Source of the DNA: Sansalvadorimonas sp965243775
Lineage (GTDB): Bacteria; Pseudomonadota; Gammaproteobacteria; Pseudomonadales; Endozoicomonadaceae
DNA length: 64,000 bases
Assembly: GCA_965243775.1 (NCBI GenBank)
Contig: CBDEWF010000002.1
Coordinates: 206,691 to 270,690 of the forward strand
Direction: 5' to 3'
Part shown: one piece after another, positions 35,577 to 44,700 of the stretch
Position numbering within the stretch: the stretch's first letter is position 1
Layout of the letters: each line of letters opens with the position of its first letter
Made by a program: the position numbers and the translations under genes
The notes under the pieces: model-generated
Seen by the model: the letters and a program-made list of their open reading frames with translations, nothing else
Told to the model about the DNA's origin: nothing
Databases searched by the model: none

Positions 35577-36548
35577 CTATTGGACCATTTCCTGCTCAGT
35601 AAACATGCCATCAAACAGAGGGCTGGAGAGATAACGCTCACCGGAATCCGGCAAAATCACCACGATATTCCGGCCTTCATATTCTGGCTGTTCGGCCAGC
35701 CTGACGGCTGCCGCCATTGCTGCACCACAGGAAATCCCACACAGAATGCCCTCTTCTTTGGCCAGTCGCAGGGCCATTTCAATAGCCTCTTCATTACTGA
35801 CCTGTTCCACCTTATCCACCAGAGAGAGGTCAAGGTTGCCCGGAATAAATCCGGCACCAATACCCTGTATTTTGTGGGGGGCTGGTTTCACGTCTTCACC
35901 CTGGATAGTTTGAGTAATCACCGGTGAAGAGGCAGGCTCGACTGCCACACTGATAATATCCCTGCCTCTCTCTTCTTTGAGATAGCGGGATACACCGGTG
36001 ATAGTTCCGCCAGTGCCAACACCGGCCACCAGCACATCAATATCACCATCCATATCTTGCCAGATTTCCGGGCCAGTAGTCTGCTCATGAATTCTGGGGT
36101 TCGCCGGGTTTTCAAACTGCTGCAGCAGCAGGAAACGGGCCGGATTGGCTTCAGCAATCTCCTTCGCTCTGGCGATAGCCCCAGCCATCCCCTTGGCAGG
36201 CTCGGTCAGTACCAGAGTAGCCCCCAAAGCCTTCAACAGTTTTCTGCGTTCAAGACTCATGGAAGCTGGCATAGTCAGGGTCAGAGGAATCCCCCTGGAA
36301 GCCGCAACAAATGCCAGAGCGATGCCAGTATTGCCACTGGTAGGTTCAACAATCTCCATACCAGGCTTGAGTCGTCCACTCTGCTCAGCATCCCAGATCA
36401 TGCTGGCACCAATACGACACTTGACACTGCCAGCAGGATTACGGGATTCGACCTTGGCAAAGATGTTCTTGTTCTTCACCAGACGCTGAATCCTGACCAG
36501 AGGCGTTCTGCCAATAGTACTGGCATTATCATCAAACACTGCAGCCAT
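35577..36548 (-). CDS. cysK: Cysteine synthase A (O-acetylserine sulfhydrylase)
   Basis: 323-residue PLP enzyme that makes L-cysteine from O-acetylserine and sulfide. The PLP lysine is Lys43 in NPAGSVKCRIG. The substrate loop EPTSGNTGIALAFVAA, the phosphate-binding GVGTGGTITGVSRYL and the C-terminal LPDSGERYLSSPLFDG match cysteine synthases. The NPAGSVKCR form and the length favour CysK over CysM, though the distinction is not absolute. An FNR-type site lies about 200 bases upstream, closer to the divergent moxR gene. Confidence 0.92.
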   Translation of the reverse strand: MAAVFDDNASTIGRTPLVRIQRLVKNKNIFAKVESRNPAGSVKCRIGASMIWDAEQSGRLKPGMEIVEPTSGNTGIALAFVAASRGIPLTLTMPASMSLERRKLLKALGATLVLTEPAKGMAGAIARAKEIAEANPARFLLLQQFENPANPRIHEQTTGPEIWQDMDGDIDVLVAGVGTGGTITGVSRYLKEERGRDIISVAVEPASSPVITQTIQGEDVKPAPHKIQGIGAGFIPGNLDLSLVDKVEQVSNEEAIEMALRLAKEEGILCGISCGAAMAAAVRLAEQPEYEGRNIVVILPDSGERYLSSPLFDGMFTEQEMVQ

Positions 36549-36749
36549 AAATTACCCCCGTTTCACCTGCGTATACTTTTTACCATCGCCCACCTGTCGT
36601 CTTGCTTGCTCGTTCCACAGCCAGGTTGGGTATTTGGCTTAGTTTAAAATCAGATAATCCGGCAGAAATCTAACCTTGTAAACAAATCTTATCGCATGCT
36701 CTTATATGAAAAAGTTATAAGAAAACTCTTCATAAGCTACTGCTATTTA

Positions 36750-36763
36750 TTGATCTACATCAA
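36750..36763 (+). promoter_or_regulatory. FNR/Anr-type binding site
   Basis: TTGATCTACATCAA is a perfect match to the FNR consensus TTGAT-N4-ATCAA. Its centre is about 80 bases before the moxR start, which leaves room for a class II position (-41.5) and a roughly 40-base leader. It suggests oxygen-dependent control of the moxR gene. Confidence 0.75.
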
Positions 36764-36836
36764 ATAGGTGTTTAGAGTACAACCCAAACCCAGCTGCGAA
36801 TAAAAACATTGCAGGTTTCCAACTGCAGGATTTGAA

Positions 36837-37678
36837 ATGAAGTTCAACAGCACTAAAGAATACATAGCTACCGATGATCTTCGCCTGGCGGTCAATGCTG
36901 CCATAACCCTTCAGCGCCCACTTCTGGTCAAAGGTGAACCGGGCACAGGAAAAACAATGCTGGCTGAACAGCTGGCGGAGTCTCTGGGCCTGCCCCTGAT
37001 CCAGTGGCATATCAAATCCACAACCCGTGCCCAGCAGGGTTTGTATGAATATGACGCAGTCTCCCGCCTCAGGGATTCCCAGCTGGGGGTTGAAGGTGTT
37101 CACGATATCAGCAACTACATTGTCAAAGGTAAACTGTGGGAAGCCTTTGAGGCTGACACTCCTACCGTGCTGCTGATTGATGAAATTGACAAGGCTGATA
37201 TCGAGTTCCCCAATGACCTGCTGCTTGAGCTCGACCGGATGGAATTCCATGTTTATGAGACACAGGAACAAGTGAAGGCCAGACACCGGCCAATCATCAT
37301 TATTACCAGCAACAATGAGAAAGACCTTCCGGACGCATTCCTGCGCCGCTGCTTTTTCCATTACATCAGTTTCCCGGATCGGGAAACGATGAAAGAAATT
37401 GTCAGAGTTCATTTTCCCAACATCAGGAACTCACTGGTCAAAGAGGCCCTGGAAGTGTTCTTTGATGTACGCAAGGTGCCGGGCCTGAAAAAGAAACCAA
37501 CAACATCGGAGCTGGTTGACTGGTTAAAACTGCTGATGACGGATGATGTGCCCGAAGATGTTTTGCGGGAAAGGGATCCACACCGGGCCACCCCCCCCTT
37601 GCCGGAGCTCTGGTGAAGAATGAACAGGATGTACAACTTCTTGAAAAACTGGCTTTTATGACCAGAAGATCAACATAA
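36837..37678 (+). CDS. MoxR-family AAA+ ATPase, C-terminus frameshifted
   Basis: The frame from 36837 gives 259 residues to a stop at 37616. It has Walker A GEPGTGKT (33-40), Walker B TVLLIDEIDKAD, sensor ITSNNEKDLPDAFLRRCFF and the MoxR lid. MoxR ATPases work with VWA-domain proteins as chaperones for metal-enzyme maturation or stress. The frame ends early in PPLPELW. One base off, the sequence reads AGALVKNEQDVQLLEKLAFM, then TRRST, ending at 37678, which is the usual C-terminus. The shift lies in a C8 tract at 37591-37598; nine Cs would give the full protein of about 280 residues. The partner VWA gene is 1.2 kb downstream. Confidence 0.85.
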
Positions 37679-37949
37679 TCGGACTAAAAACCACAACTTT
37701 AATAAGTTTTACGGAATTCTTACAAGAAAAAACTAGCTCCCATTTCCCAGCATCATGCAAGAAAGTGGCGCTAACTTGCGCCTAAAAAACAAGAACAGCC
37801 CTCCATCTTCATATTGCTACCATCGTACTACTATTCACAAATAACATGCATTTCTGACAAAATCCAATGACACAATTCTAAGTGTCTGAAGACACCTGTC
37901 GTACGGCACAAGGGAGACCGCTCGTTCCTACACATGCCAGAGGATTGAC

Positions 37950-38765
37950 ATGAACTTATCAGCCCCAGGGGGTAGAGTTGTACTGAGCAGTCAACTCACC
38001 AAAGAAAGAAAAGGCCAGGAAGCCGAAGATATCTTTACCCACTCAGCCCGCTCTCTTGAAGTTATCAAGCAGGAGATTCAGGACTTTATCAGTGGGCTTG
38101 GCTTTTTGAGTTTCCGTTACAGCTCTGCACCAACTCATCTGGCGCACCAGGAACATACGGGTATTTATCCCAACTTTAATTTCCAGGAACGGGCCGATGG
38201 CAGGGAAGGATTTGGCACCCTTCCAGATAAATTGCTGAAGAGCTATTACCAGAGCATTGCCTGCCAGGATACACTCTGGCCTCTGCTGGAAAATGCTGAC
38301 CAGCCCGCTGTCCACCTTAGTGCTGAAAGCTGCCCTTCCAAGGTTCTCAATTTTTTCCACAACTACAATATCAACAGCCAGCTATTTTTGCCTATGCGCT
38401 GGCAAACAGGATCAGACTGGTTCTGCCTGTTCAGTTTTCAAAGCAGCCTCAGCCCGGATGAGCTTTGGGATCATTACCAGAGCATCCGCCCCCAACTGAA
38501 TGCCAGGGCGCTGGGTTGGCACCTGGAACTGATGGCTTTCAAACAGGACAAATTCAACCCTTATATCGTGCGCAAGGTTCTGTCTCCACGGGCCCGCCAT
38601 ATTCTGAAACTGGCAGCTGAAGGTTACTCATCCCGCACTATTGCCGAGATGACCGACATCAGTGATAACGGGGTCAACTATCACTACCGGGAAGCCAAGC
38701 GCGTACTCGGTGCCCGCAACCGTACTCACCTTGTCTCACTGGCCAAGGATCTGCGCTTAATATAA
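37950..38765 (+). CDS. LuxR-type transcriptional regulator (orphan)
   Basis: 271 residues. The C-terminal 65 residues are a LuxR/GerE helix-turn-helix: LSPRARHILKLAAEGYSSRT, IAEMTDISDNGVNYHYREAK, RVLGARNRTHLVSLAKDL. The N-terminal 190 residues are compatible with an autoinducer-binding fold, with aromatic pairs (WPLL, DWFCLFSF) typical of such pockets, but I cannot confirm the ligand residues. No LuxI-type synthase gene lies in the window, so it would be a LuxR solo. It sits between the moxR and VWA genes on the same strand, with about 270 bases upstream and 160 downstream. Confidence 0.85.
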   Translation: MNLSAPGGRVVLSSQLTKERKGQEAEDIFTHSARSLEVIKQEIQDFISGLGFLSFRYSSAPTHLAHQEHTGIYPNFNFQERADGREGFGTLPDKLLKSYYQSIACQDTLWPLLENADQPAVHLSAESCPSKVLNFFHNYNINSQLFLPMRWQTGSDWFCLFSFQSSLSPDELWDHYQSIRPQLNARALGWHLELMAFKQDKFNPYIVRKVLSPRARHILKLAAEGYSSRTIAEMTDISDNGVNYHYREAKRVLGARNRTHLVSLAKDLRLI

Positions 38766-38927
38766 TCATCCTGTTGGCAGGCTCTGTTCCAGAGTCTGCC
38801 TTATCCTCTTTTCCGAATAGTATTAGTTTATTTTTCTGTTCGATTCAGATTGCTACTGTAGATTGCATCCCAATACCAACTTCCCTATGCTTGCGACACT
38901 GACAGTTACAAATCATTAAAACAAAAA

Positions 38928-40106
38928 ATGCTGCTCAACTTCTTCGATACCCTGCGTAAGTACCGTGTGCCAGTCAGCATTCGTGAACATCTTGATTTAC
39001 TGGAAGCACTGCAAAGCAATCTGGCATTTGCCAGCCGTAATGACTTCTACTTTCTGGCCCGCTCGGTTCTGGTCAAGGATGAACGGCACTTCGACAAATT
39101 TGACCGGGCCTGTTCCGCTTTCTTTGAAGGTGTTGACGACCTTGACCAGATACTGGACGCCCTCATTCCAGAAGAGTGGCTGCGCAAAGAGTTTGAACGC
39201 TTCCTGACTGAAGAGGAAAAAGCCAGGATACAAAGTCTGGGCAATCTCGAGGAGCTGATCAAACAATTTAAAGAGCGGCTGGAAGAGCAGAAAAAACGTC
39301 ACCAGGGCGGCAACAAGTGGATTGGAACAGGTGGCACTTCACCGTTTGGCGCTTATGGCTACAACCCTGAGGGTATCCGTATTGGTCAGGATGGCGGACG
39401 CAATCAGCGAGCAGTAAAAGTGTGGGACCGAAGGGATTTTCGTAATCTTGATGATGATATTGAGCTGGGAACACGCAATATCAAAGTTGCACTGCGGCGG
39501 CTGCGTAAATTTGCCCAGGAAGGTGCCCAGGAAGAACTGGATATGGACGATACCATCCGTTCCACCGCTCGTTCGGCAGGCATGCTGGATATCAAAATGG
39601 TTCCTGAGCGGCATAACGCAGTGAAAGTTCTGCTGTTTATAGATATTGGCGGCACCATGGATGCCCATATCAAAGTGTGCGAGGAGCTGTTCTCAGCCAT
39701 TAAGACAGAGTTCAGGCATCTTGAGTTTTTTTACTTCCACAATTTTATCTATGACTCGGTCTGGAAGGATAACCTGCGCCGTCATAACGACCGCATCCAG
39801 ACTATGGATATCCTCCATAAATACGGTGATGACTACAAAGTGATCTTTGTCGGCGATGCCACCATGGCGCCCTATGAAGTCACACAGCCAGGGGGCAGTA
39901 TTGAACACTGGAACGAAGAAGCTGGATCAACCTGGATGCTGCGATTCATGGACAAATACCGCAAGCTGATCTGGCTGAACCCTTATCCGGAAACCCATTG
40001 GGAGTACACAACATCTACTGAGCTGATACGGGAACTGATCGAGAACAGAATGTACCAGCTCAGTGTCAAGGGTATCGAAAACAGCATGCGCTATCTCAGT
40101 CGCTAG
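38928..40106 (+). CDS. CoxE-like VWA-domain protein
   Basis: 392 residues. An N-terminal helical part with charged segments (FLTEEEKARIQSLGNLEELI, QFKERLEEQKKRHQGG) is followed by a von Willebrand A domain containing the variant MIDAS motif LLFIDIGGTMDAHIK (DxGxT in place of DxSxS) and VIFVGDATMAPYEV. CoxE-like VWA proteins act with MoxR ATPases; the moxR gene is 1.2 kb upstream with a LuxR gene between. The ATG at 38928 has no strong ribosome site, though the N-terminus MLLNFFDTLRKYRVPVSIRE is well conserved in the family as I recall it. Its end overlaps a convergent gene by 11 bases. Confidence 0.88.
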   Translation: MLLNFFDTLRKYRVPVSIREHLDLLEALQSNLAFASRNDFYFLARSVLVKDERHFDKFDRACSAFFEGVDDLDQILDALIPEEWLRKEFERFLTEEEKARIQSLGNLEELIKQFKERLEEQKKRHQGGNKWIGTGGTSPFGAYGYNPEGIRIGQDGGRNQRAVKVWDRRDFRNLDDDIELGTRNIKVALRRLRKFAQEGAQEELDMDDTIRSTARSAGMLDIKMVPERHNAVKVLLFIDIGGTMDAHIKVCEELFSAIKTEFRHLEFFYFHNFIYDSVWKDNLRRHNDRIQTMDILHKYGDDYKVIFVGDATMAPYEVTQPGGSIEHWNEEAGSTWMLRFMDKYRKLIWLNPYPETHWEYTTSTELIRELIENRMYQLSVKGIENSMRYLSR

Positions 40107-40758
40107 GATTCAACTGGTAACTCAGGGATGCACCACTCTTCTGAACCCCGAATTCTGTAATAGCTTTTTTCTGGTCCAGCAGGAAATAGAGTTGTGAGCC
40201 ATCAGCCATATTTAACAGAACCTCATCATTAGCACCCTGCTTATTCACTGTTGCCCTGCTGATAGCGGCGGGGTCATTCAGTAATAGAAATGCACTTCTA
40301 TACTCGCGGGTATCACCCTTTTCGCCATATTCTTCATTCTGAAAAGCGATCTCATAGACCCTTTTTTCCAGATCAATATAGGTGCCATATTCGCTGACCC
40401 GAATCAGGGACTCCCCCATTTCGCTTTTCAGGGGGGGCTCAGTTTTCGAAAACGTTAAACCACCACCTCTCTCGACTTCCTCCACATTTGGCAGAAATAC
40501 CTCTTCCGGCCAATCCCCCGCAGACACCCGCTGGAAACGCAGGGCCTGATGATACTCCTGATCTTCCCGGGTCACAGTCATCTTGCCATGGTAACTCTTG
40601 CCATCCTGCTTCAAGGTCAATAGATAGGCGGATTCTGAACTCTTTGCCACACCCGATATTGTCACCCCCGACACCAGACATAAAACGCCTGCAACGAGAG
40701 TCCATATACAGATAAACAAGTTAAAGGAAGGGTAGTGAAACGGTCTATCATTCGGCAT
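40096..40758 (-). CDS. Membrane-anchored protein of unknown function
   Basis: 220 residues from the ATG at 40758 (MPNDRPFHYPSF); the frame is open to 40812. One hydrophobic segment (NLFICIWTLVAGVLCLVSGV) near the N-terminus could be an uncleaved anchor or signal peptide. The rest is polar and beta-rich (SAYLLTLKQDGKSYHGKMTV, YGTYIDLEKRVYEIAFQN, NMADGSQLYFLLDQKKAITE). I recognise no domain. The ribosome site is weak for either start. It is convergent with the VWA gene. Confidence 0.6.
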   Translation of the reverse strand: MPNDRPFHYPSFNLFICIWTLVAGVLCLVSGVTISGVAKSSESAYLLTLKQDGKSYHGKMTVTREDQEYHQALRFQRVSAGDWPEEVFLPNVEEVERGGGLTFSKTEPPLKSEMGESLIRVSEYGTYIDLEKRVYEIAFQNEEYGEKGDTREYRSAFLLLNDPAAISRATVNKQGANDEVLLNMADGSQLYFLLDQKKAITEFGVQKSGASLSYQLNPSD

Positions 40759-40962
40759 AAAGGCGATACTCTTGGGCCAAACTGGGCCAACGCTGTGCTG
40801 ACCGGAGTCCATCCCGGGTATATTCGTCCCTTCAAACTTTCAGACAGAACAACTGACACAAGGTTCAGTATCACCAACACCCGATTGTCAGTATTCCTGA
40901 CAATCGGGGAAAGAGTAAATAACAGCATTTTGCCCTAGAACACAGAAGCAGCCCATTGCTGT

Positions 40963-41667
40963 TCAAAGAAGAGTTTGCAGAAAGGCGGGAACAAGCCTGG
41001 TTGCGGGTCCATTCCGACAGTCATCAAATACAGAGGCATGTTCACCCGGCTCAAGATTCAGCTCCACGGTATGGGCCCCGACAGCGGAAGCTTCCTGGAA
41101 AAAACAGGCTGCTGGGTAAACATTCCCGGAAGTTCCAATACTGAGAAACAGGTCACAGCTGCATAAAGCCTTATAGATTCGTTCCATTTCCAGGGGCATT
41201 TCATGAAACCAGACAATATGGGGACGAACACTACCAATCACGGAACAGCCGGGGCAGATGCTATCTTCTGACATATCATCATCCCAGAAGAACACTTGCT
41301 CACACAGCTGACAGCGCCCTTTCAGTAATTCGCCGTGCATGTGAATCAGGTTTTTCGAACCGGCCCGCTCATGGAGATCATCCACATTCTGGGTGATTAA
41401 CAAGAAATTACCTTCAAATAGATGCTCAAACTCGGCCAGAGCCTTATGGGCTTTATTCGGCTGGACGCTATTCAGCTGCCGGCGGCGGGCGTTGTAGAAC
41501 TTGTGCACCAAAGAGGAGTTTCGGCAAAACCCTTCCGGGGTAGCGACATCCTCAATAGCATGATCTTCCCACAGCCCATCGGATGCCCGAAATGTCCTGA
41601 TACCAGATTCCGCAGAAATACCCGCACCCGTAAGAACTACCACCGACTGAAAGCTGGCCACACACAT
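40963..41667 (-). CDS. cobB: Sir2-family NAD-dependent protein deacylase
   Basis: 234-residue sirtuin. NAD binding: VLTGAGISAESGIRTFRASD (12-30). The Tyr58/Arg61 pair in FYNARRRQL is the class III signature linked to desuccinylation. The catalytic segment is TQNVDDLHERAG with His111 in HMHGEL. A zinc tetrad is formed by CQLC (119, 122) and CPGC. The C-terminal block SIGTSGNVYPAACFF completes the family. CobB removes acyl groups from lysines of many metabolic enzymes and acetyl-CoA synthetase. It stands alone between the unknown gene at 40758 and the 1500-residue gene. Confidence 0.94.
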   Translation of the reverse strand: MCVASFQSVVVLTGAGISAESGIRTFRASDGLWEDHAIEDVATPEGFCRNSSLVHKFYNARRRQLNSVQPNKAHKALAEFEHLFEGNFLLITQNVDDLHERAGSKNLIHMHGELLKGRCQLCEQVFFWDDDMSEDSICPGCSVIGSVRPHIVWFHEMPLEMERIYKALCSCDLFLSIGTSGNVYPAACFFQEASAVGAHTVELNLEPGEHASVFDDCRNGPATRLVPAFLQTLL

Positions 41668-41779
41668 TCTCTCTGTTTTTGTACCATGAAAATGCCGTTA
41701 AGCTCTTTGTAGTTTCCATGACTCGGGGAGATGAAGCGGCATTTTGTCCAAGAACCCTATCATAAGCAATTCGGCACTC

Positions 41780-44700
41780 TTAGGCAGCTTTATTATTTTT
41801 TTGCGCAAGGCGCCTGCGCTTGAGTTCTCTCATGAGAATCTGGCGATGGGCTGCAACCTTCGGAGGATGGTGGTTCATATTTTCAAAGACCAGCTCAGCT
41901 GCATCAAGATCCTGGTCAATTCCGTTACACGAATACATAAGGCTCATGGCCATTTTGTAATAGGTGTCGTCATTCAGGCTTGGCCTCTGACCTTTCCTCA
42001 GTGCAGCTACAGTTTCGTTAACACTCTTATGCCACAGCTGCCACTCTTCAACTTCAAGGTCTTGTGAAACCAGCCAGGCCCGCTCACAGCGTTTCAGCAA
42101 GATAGTTTTTGCTGCATTGGCATACTGTGTGTCTGTGACCAGCATTTCCAAATCCATAACACCTTTGAAAAAGGCACCGGCATCATGCTCAAAAGCCTCC
42201 TTCCGTAACCGCAAAGCCCCAAGATGCAATCTGGCAGCGGAGTTGGCCGGTGGACCCTCAGCGTGTTTTTCCAGAGTTTCAATAATACTGCTATTTCCAG
42301 CCATGGCTGCTTTGAGATAGTAATGAAGAGCCTGCTCACAATCTCCCTGTTTCCACAGCATATCTGCCAGGTTCTTCAAGGCCCGACTGTTCTTGGGATA
42401 TTTCTTGATTGTCTCACCAAGGTGTTCAATAGCCCGCTCTTCATATCCCTGGCAATAGAGCAACTCTGCAAGCTCCGTTGCATCCATGGCATGTTCTACA
42501 ATACAGTTTTCCAGTTTTTGCAGAACGGGCTCATCAGTCGGTACACCCAGCGCGGATAAATTGTTGTGAATAGCCAGGGCAACCTGTACTGTCTCCCTGC
42601 GACTGGCAGCAAGGTCGGCAATCTGTTTCAATCCGCTAACCAGACTTGGCCCTGCCTGCCCCTGAATCTGGGCTATGACCGCTTCCAGAGGGAACATCTG
42701 CAGTAAATAGAGTGCTTCAGGAATTCGCGTCGGATCTTCCAGGCACTTCTGGACGTTTACTTTATAATGATTCAGGTCAGCGACACTCCCGCTCATAACC
42801 GATTTAACCAGGGAGTAGAGCTTTTTCTCAACAGATTTTGGAAAGCAGAACACCCCTGATTTCAGACACTGGGCAGCAGGAATATTGACAACCCCATCGG
42901 GTCCCAGACTGATAACCTCCTGCAATTTCCTGGGGACAGGGATGGGTAGCTCACCGGCCAGCCGAGAGCGGATAACAGGTGCATTATCCCTTGAGCTGAT
43001 ACGAATAATCTTGCCTCCCAAGAGCCCGGTAACAACTCGCACTCCCAGATTAACAACAGTCGCAACACACCGGTCAGTCAAAGACGCAGGTGTCAGCATT
43101 TGCAGCTTTCCTTCCAGTTCGCGCACCCTGTTAAGCTGGGACTGTGTCGGTTGATCAGTACCAATCTCATCCTGCAAGTCACTGAGTTCTGCTGTCAGCT
43201 TTTCTCTAGCGATTTTCTTATCGGTTATCACCCTCACATTCGCTGCCGCCAAGTCAGACAGAGTAAAACAGCCACAGGTCACAGCAACACGCCCATCCAT
43301 AACCAGGGTTTTGTTGCGCAGTATAAAATTCAGAAGACGTGATATACGCCTGGCTGGCGCCCCACCCTCTGTTTTGCCAATTTTCAATGGGTTCAGCAGG
43401 TCATTGAACTGAACTTCCACATCCCGCAACTGAGCAGTCCCCGTTAACTCCTCATCCAAAGCAACCGCAACCTCAGTAATGTGGATATTTCCAGAACCTA
43501 TCTCTCTGGCAGCAACCCTTCTGGGGTGCAGCATGACAACTTCTCTGGATCGCCGTTTACTGGAGTGGGTGTGCTTGACCGCTGTCGGCCCCAGATCATG
43601 TACCTCAAGATGTCCCCGTAAAGGAATCTTGAAAACCCTGCCCGCAGTCTCCTGTCCATCCTCATCATTTCTCAAGTCAGTTTCTACAGTAATCTCACCG
43701 TCACCATCTGTATTCAGGAGATCAAGGTGTGCTTCGGTTCTCTGCTCTTCGAAACCCGATACCAGTTTGCTTTTTGATGTAGAAACCCTGGCCCCTTTGG
43801 CCTGCCCATTCAGGCTGTGAGGTAAACTGACACGAGCCCCCCCCGCTTTAATAAAGACTGGTGTTGCCGCATTGGCCTGTAACTCTGAACCTGTAAATGT
43901 GACAGTTTCACTATCACTGTCATAGGCCAGCATATTGCGGCCGCTCAGATCCAGATGCAGTTGCCCTCTGGCTTGCAGTTCATTCAGCCTTCTCACATTG
44001 GCAGTCCTGCCTAGAGAAGGGATGACTCCTGGAGCACAGGTAATATCTGCATGTCCAGCACTTCTACCATCTTCCCCTACCTGGAACACGACATCACTTT
44101 TCTTACCATTGCTCCGCACATCGAGACCGACTTTATGCAACTGTCCATCAATGCCAAGATCTCCAGTGTTTTTTACCTCCAGGGTCTCAGCTTCCACATG
44201 ACTGTGACTGGCCCCCTCAACAAACCATACTGGCTTATCCGGACTTGCCAGTGTTGTGCGATTATGAACCTCCCTCCCCAGACTAATTTTCAGATTGCAA
44301 GCCTTCAGATCCAGCTGCCGACTGACAGAATCGGGTAAATTTTCAAGGGTTCCCGGAGACACATCTACACCCAGCTGGGACAGGGGATCATAAACTTTAA
44401 GCTGCTGCCCCAGACAGCCAACAAGTTTTAATGGACCAGCCAGACGGACTTTGGCCTGAGCTGCCGAAGCTTCAACCGCCGCAAATCTGGTTCTTTCTGG
44501 AGCTGCCCCAGCCCCAAGTGCAGGCCCGGAGGAATCTGGTTTAAGCACAATTTCCACATCGTCGCAGTCAAGCTCCGCGGCTACTTCACCGGCTGACGTC
44601 AGGCGCAAATGATTGACATGACCTTCAACCTGCACGGGCAAGCCTGCCATTACCTGGTGCAGTGAAGAGCGTGGATTGCGCCTGGCCATGGCTACAGCTC

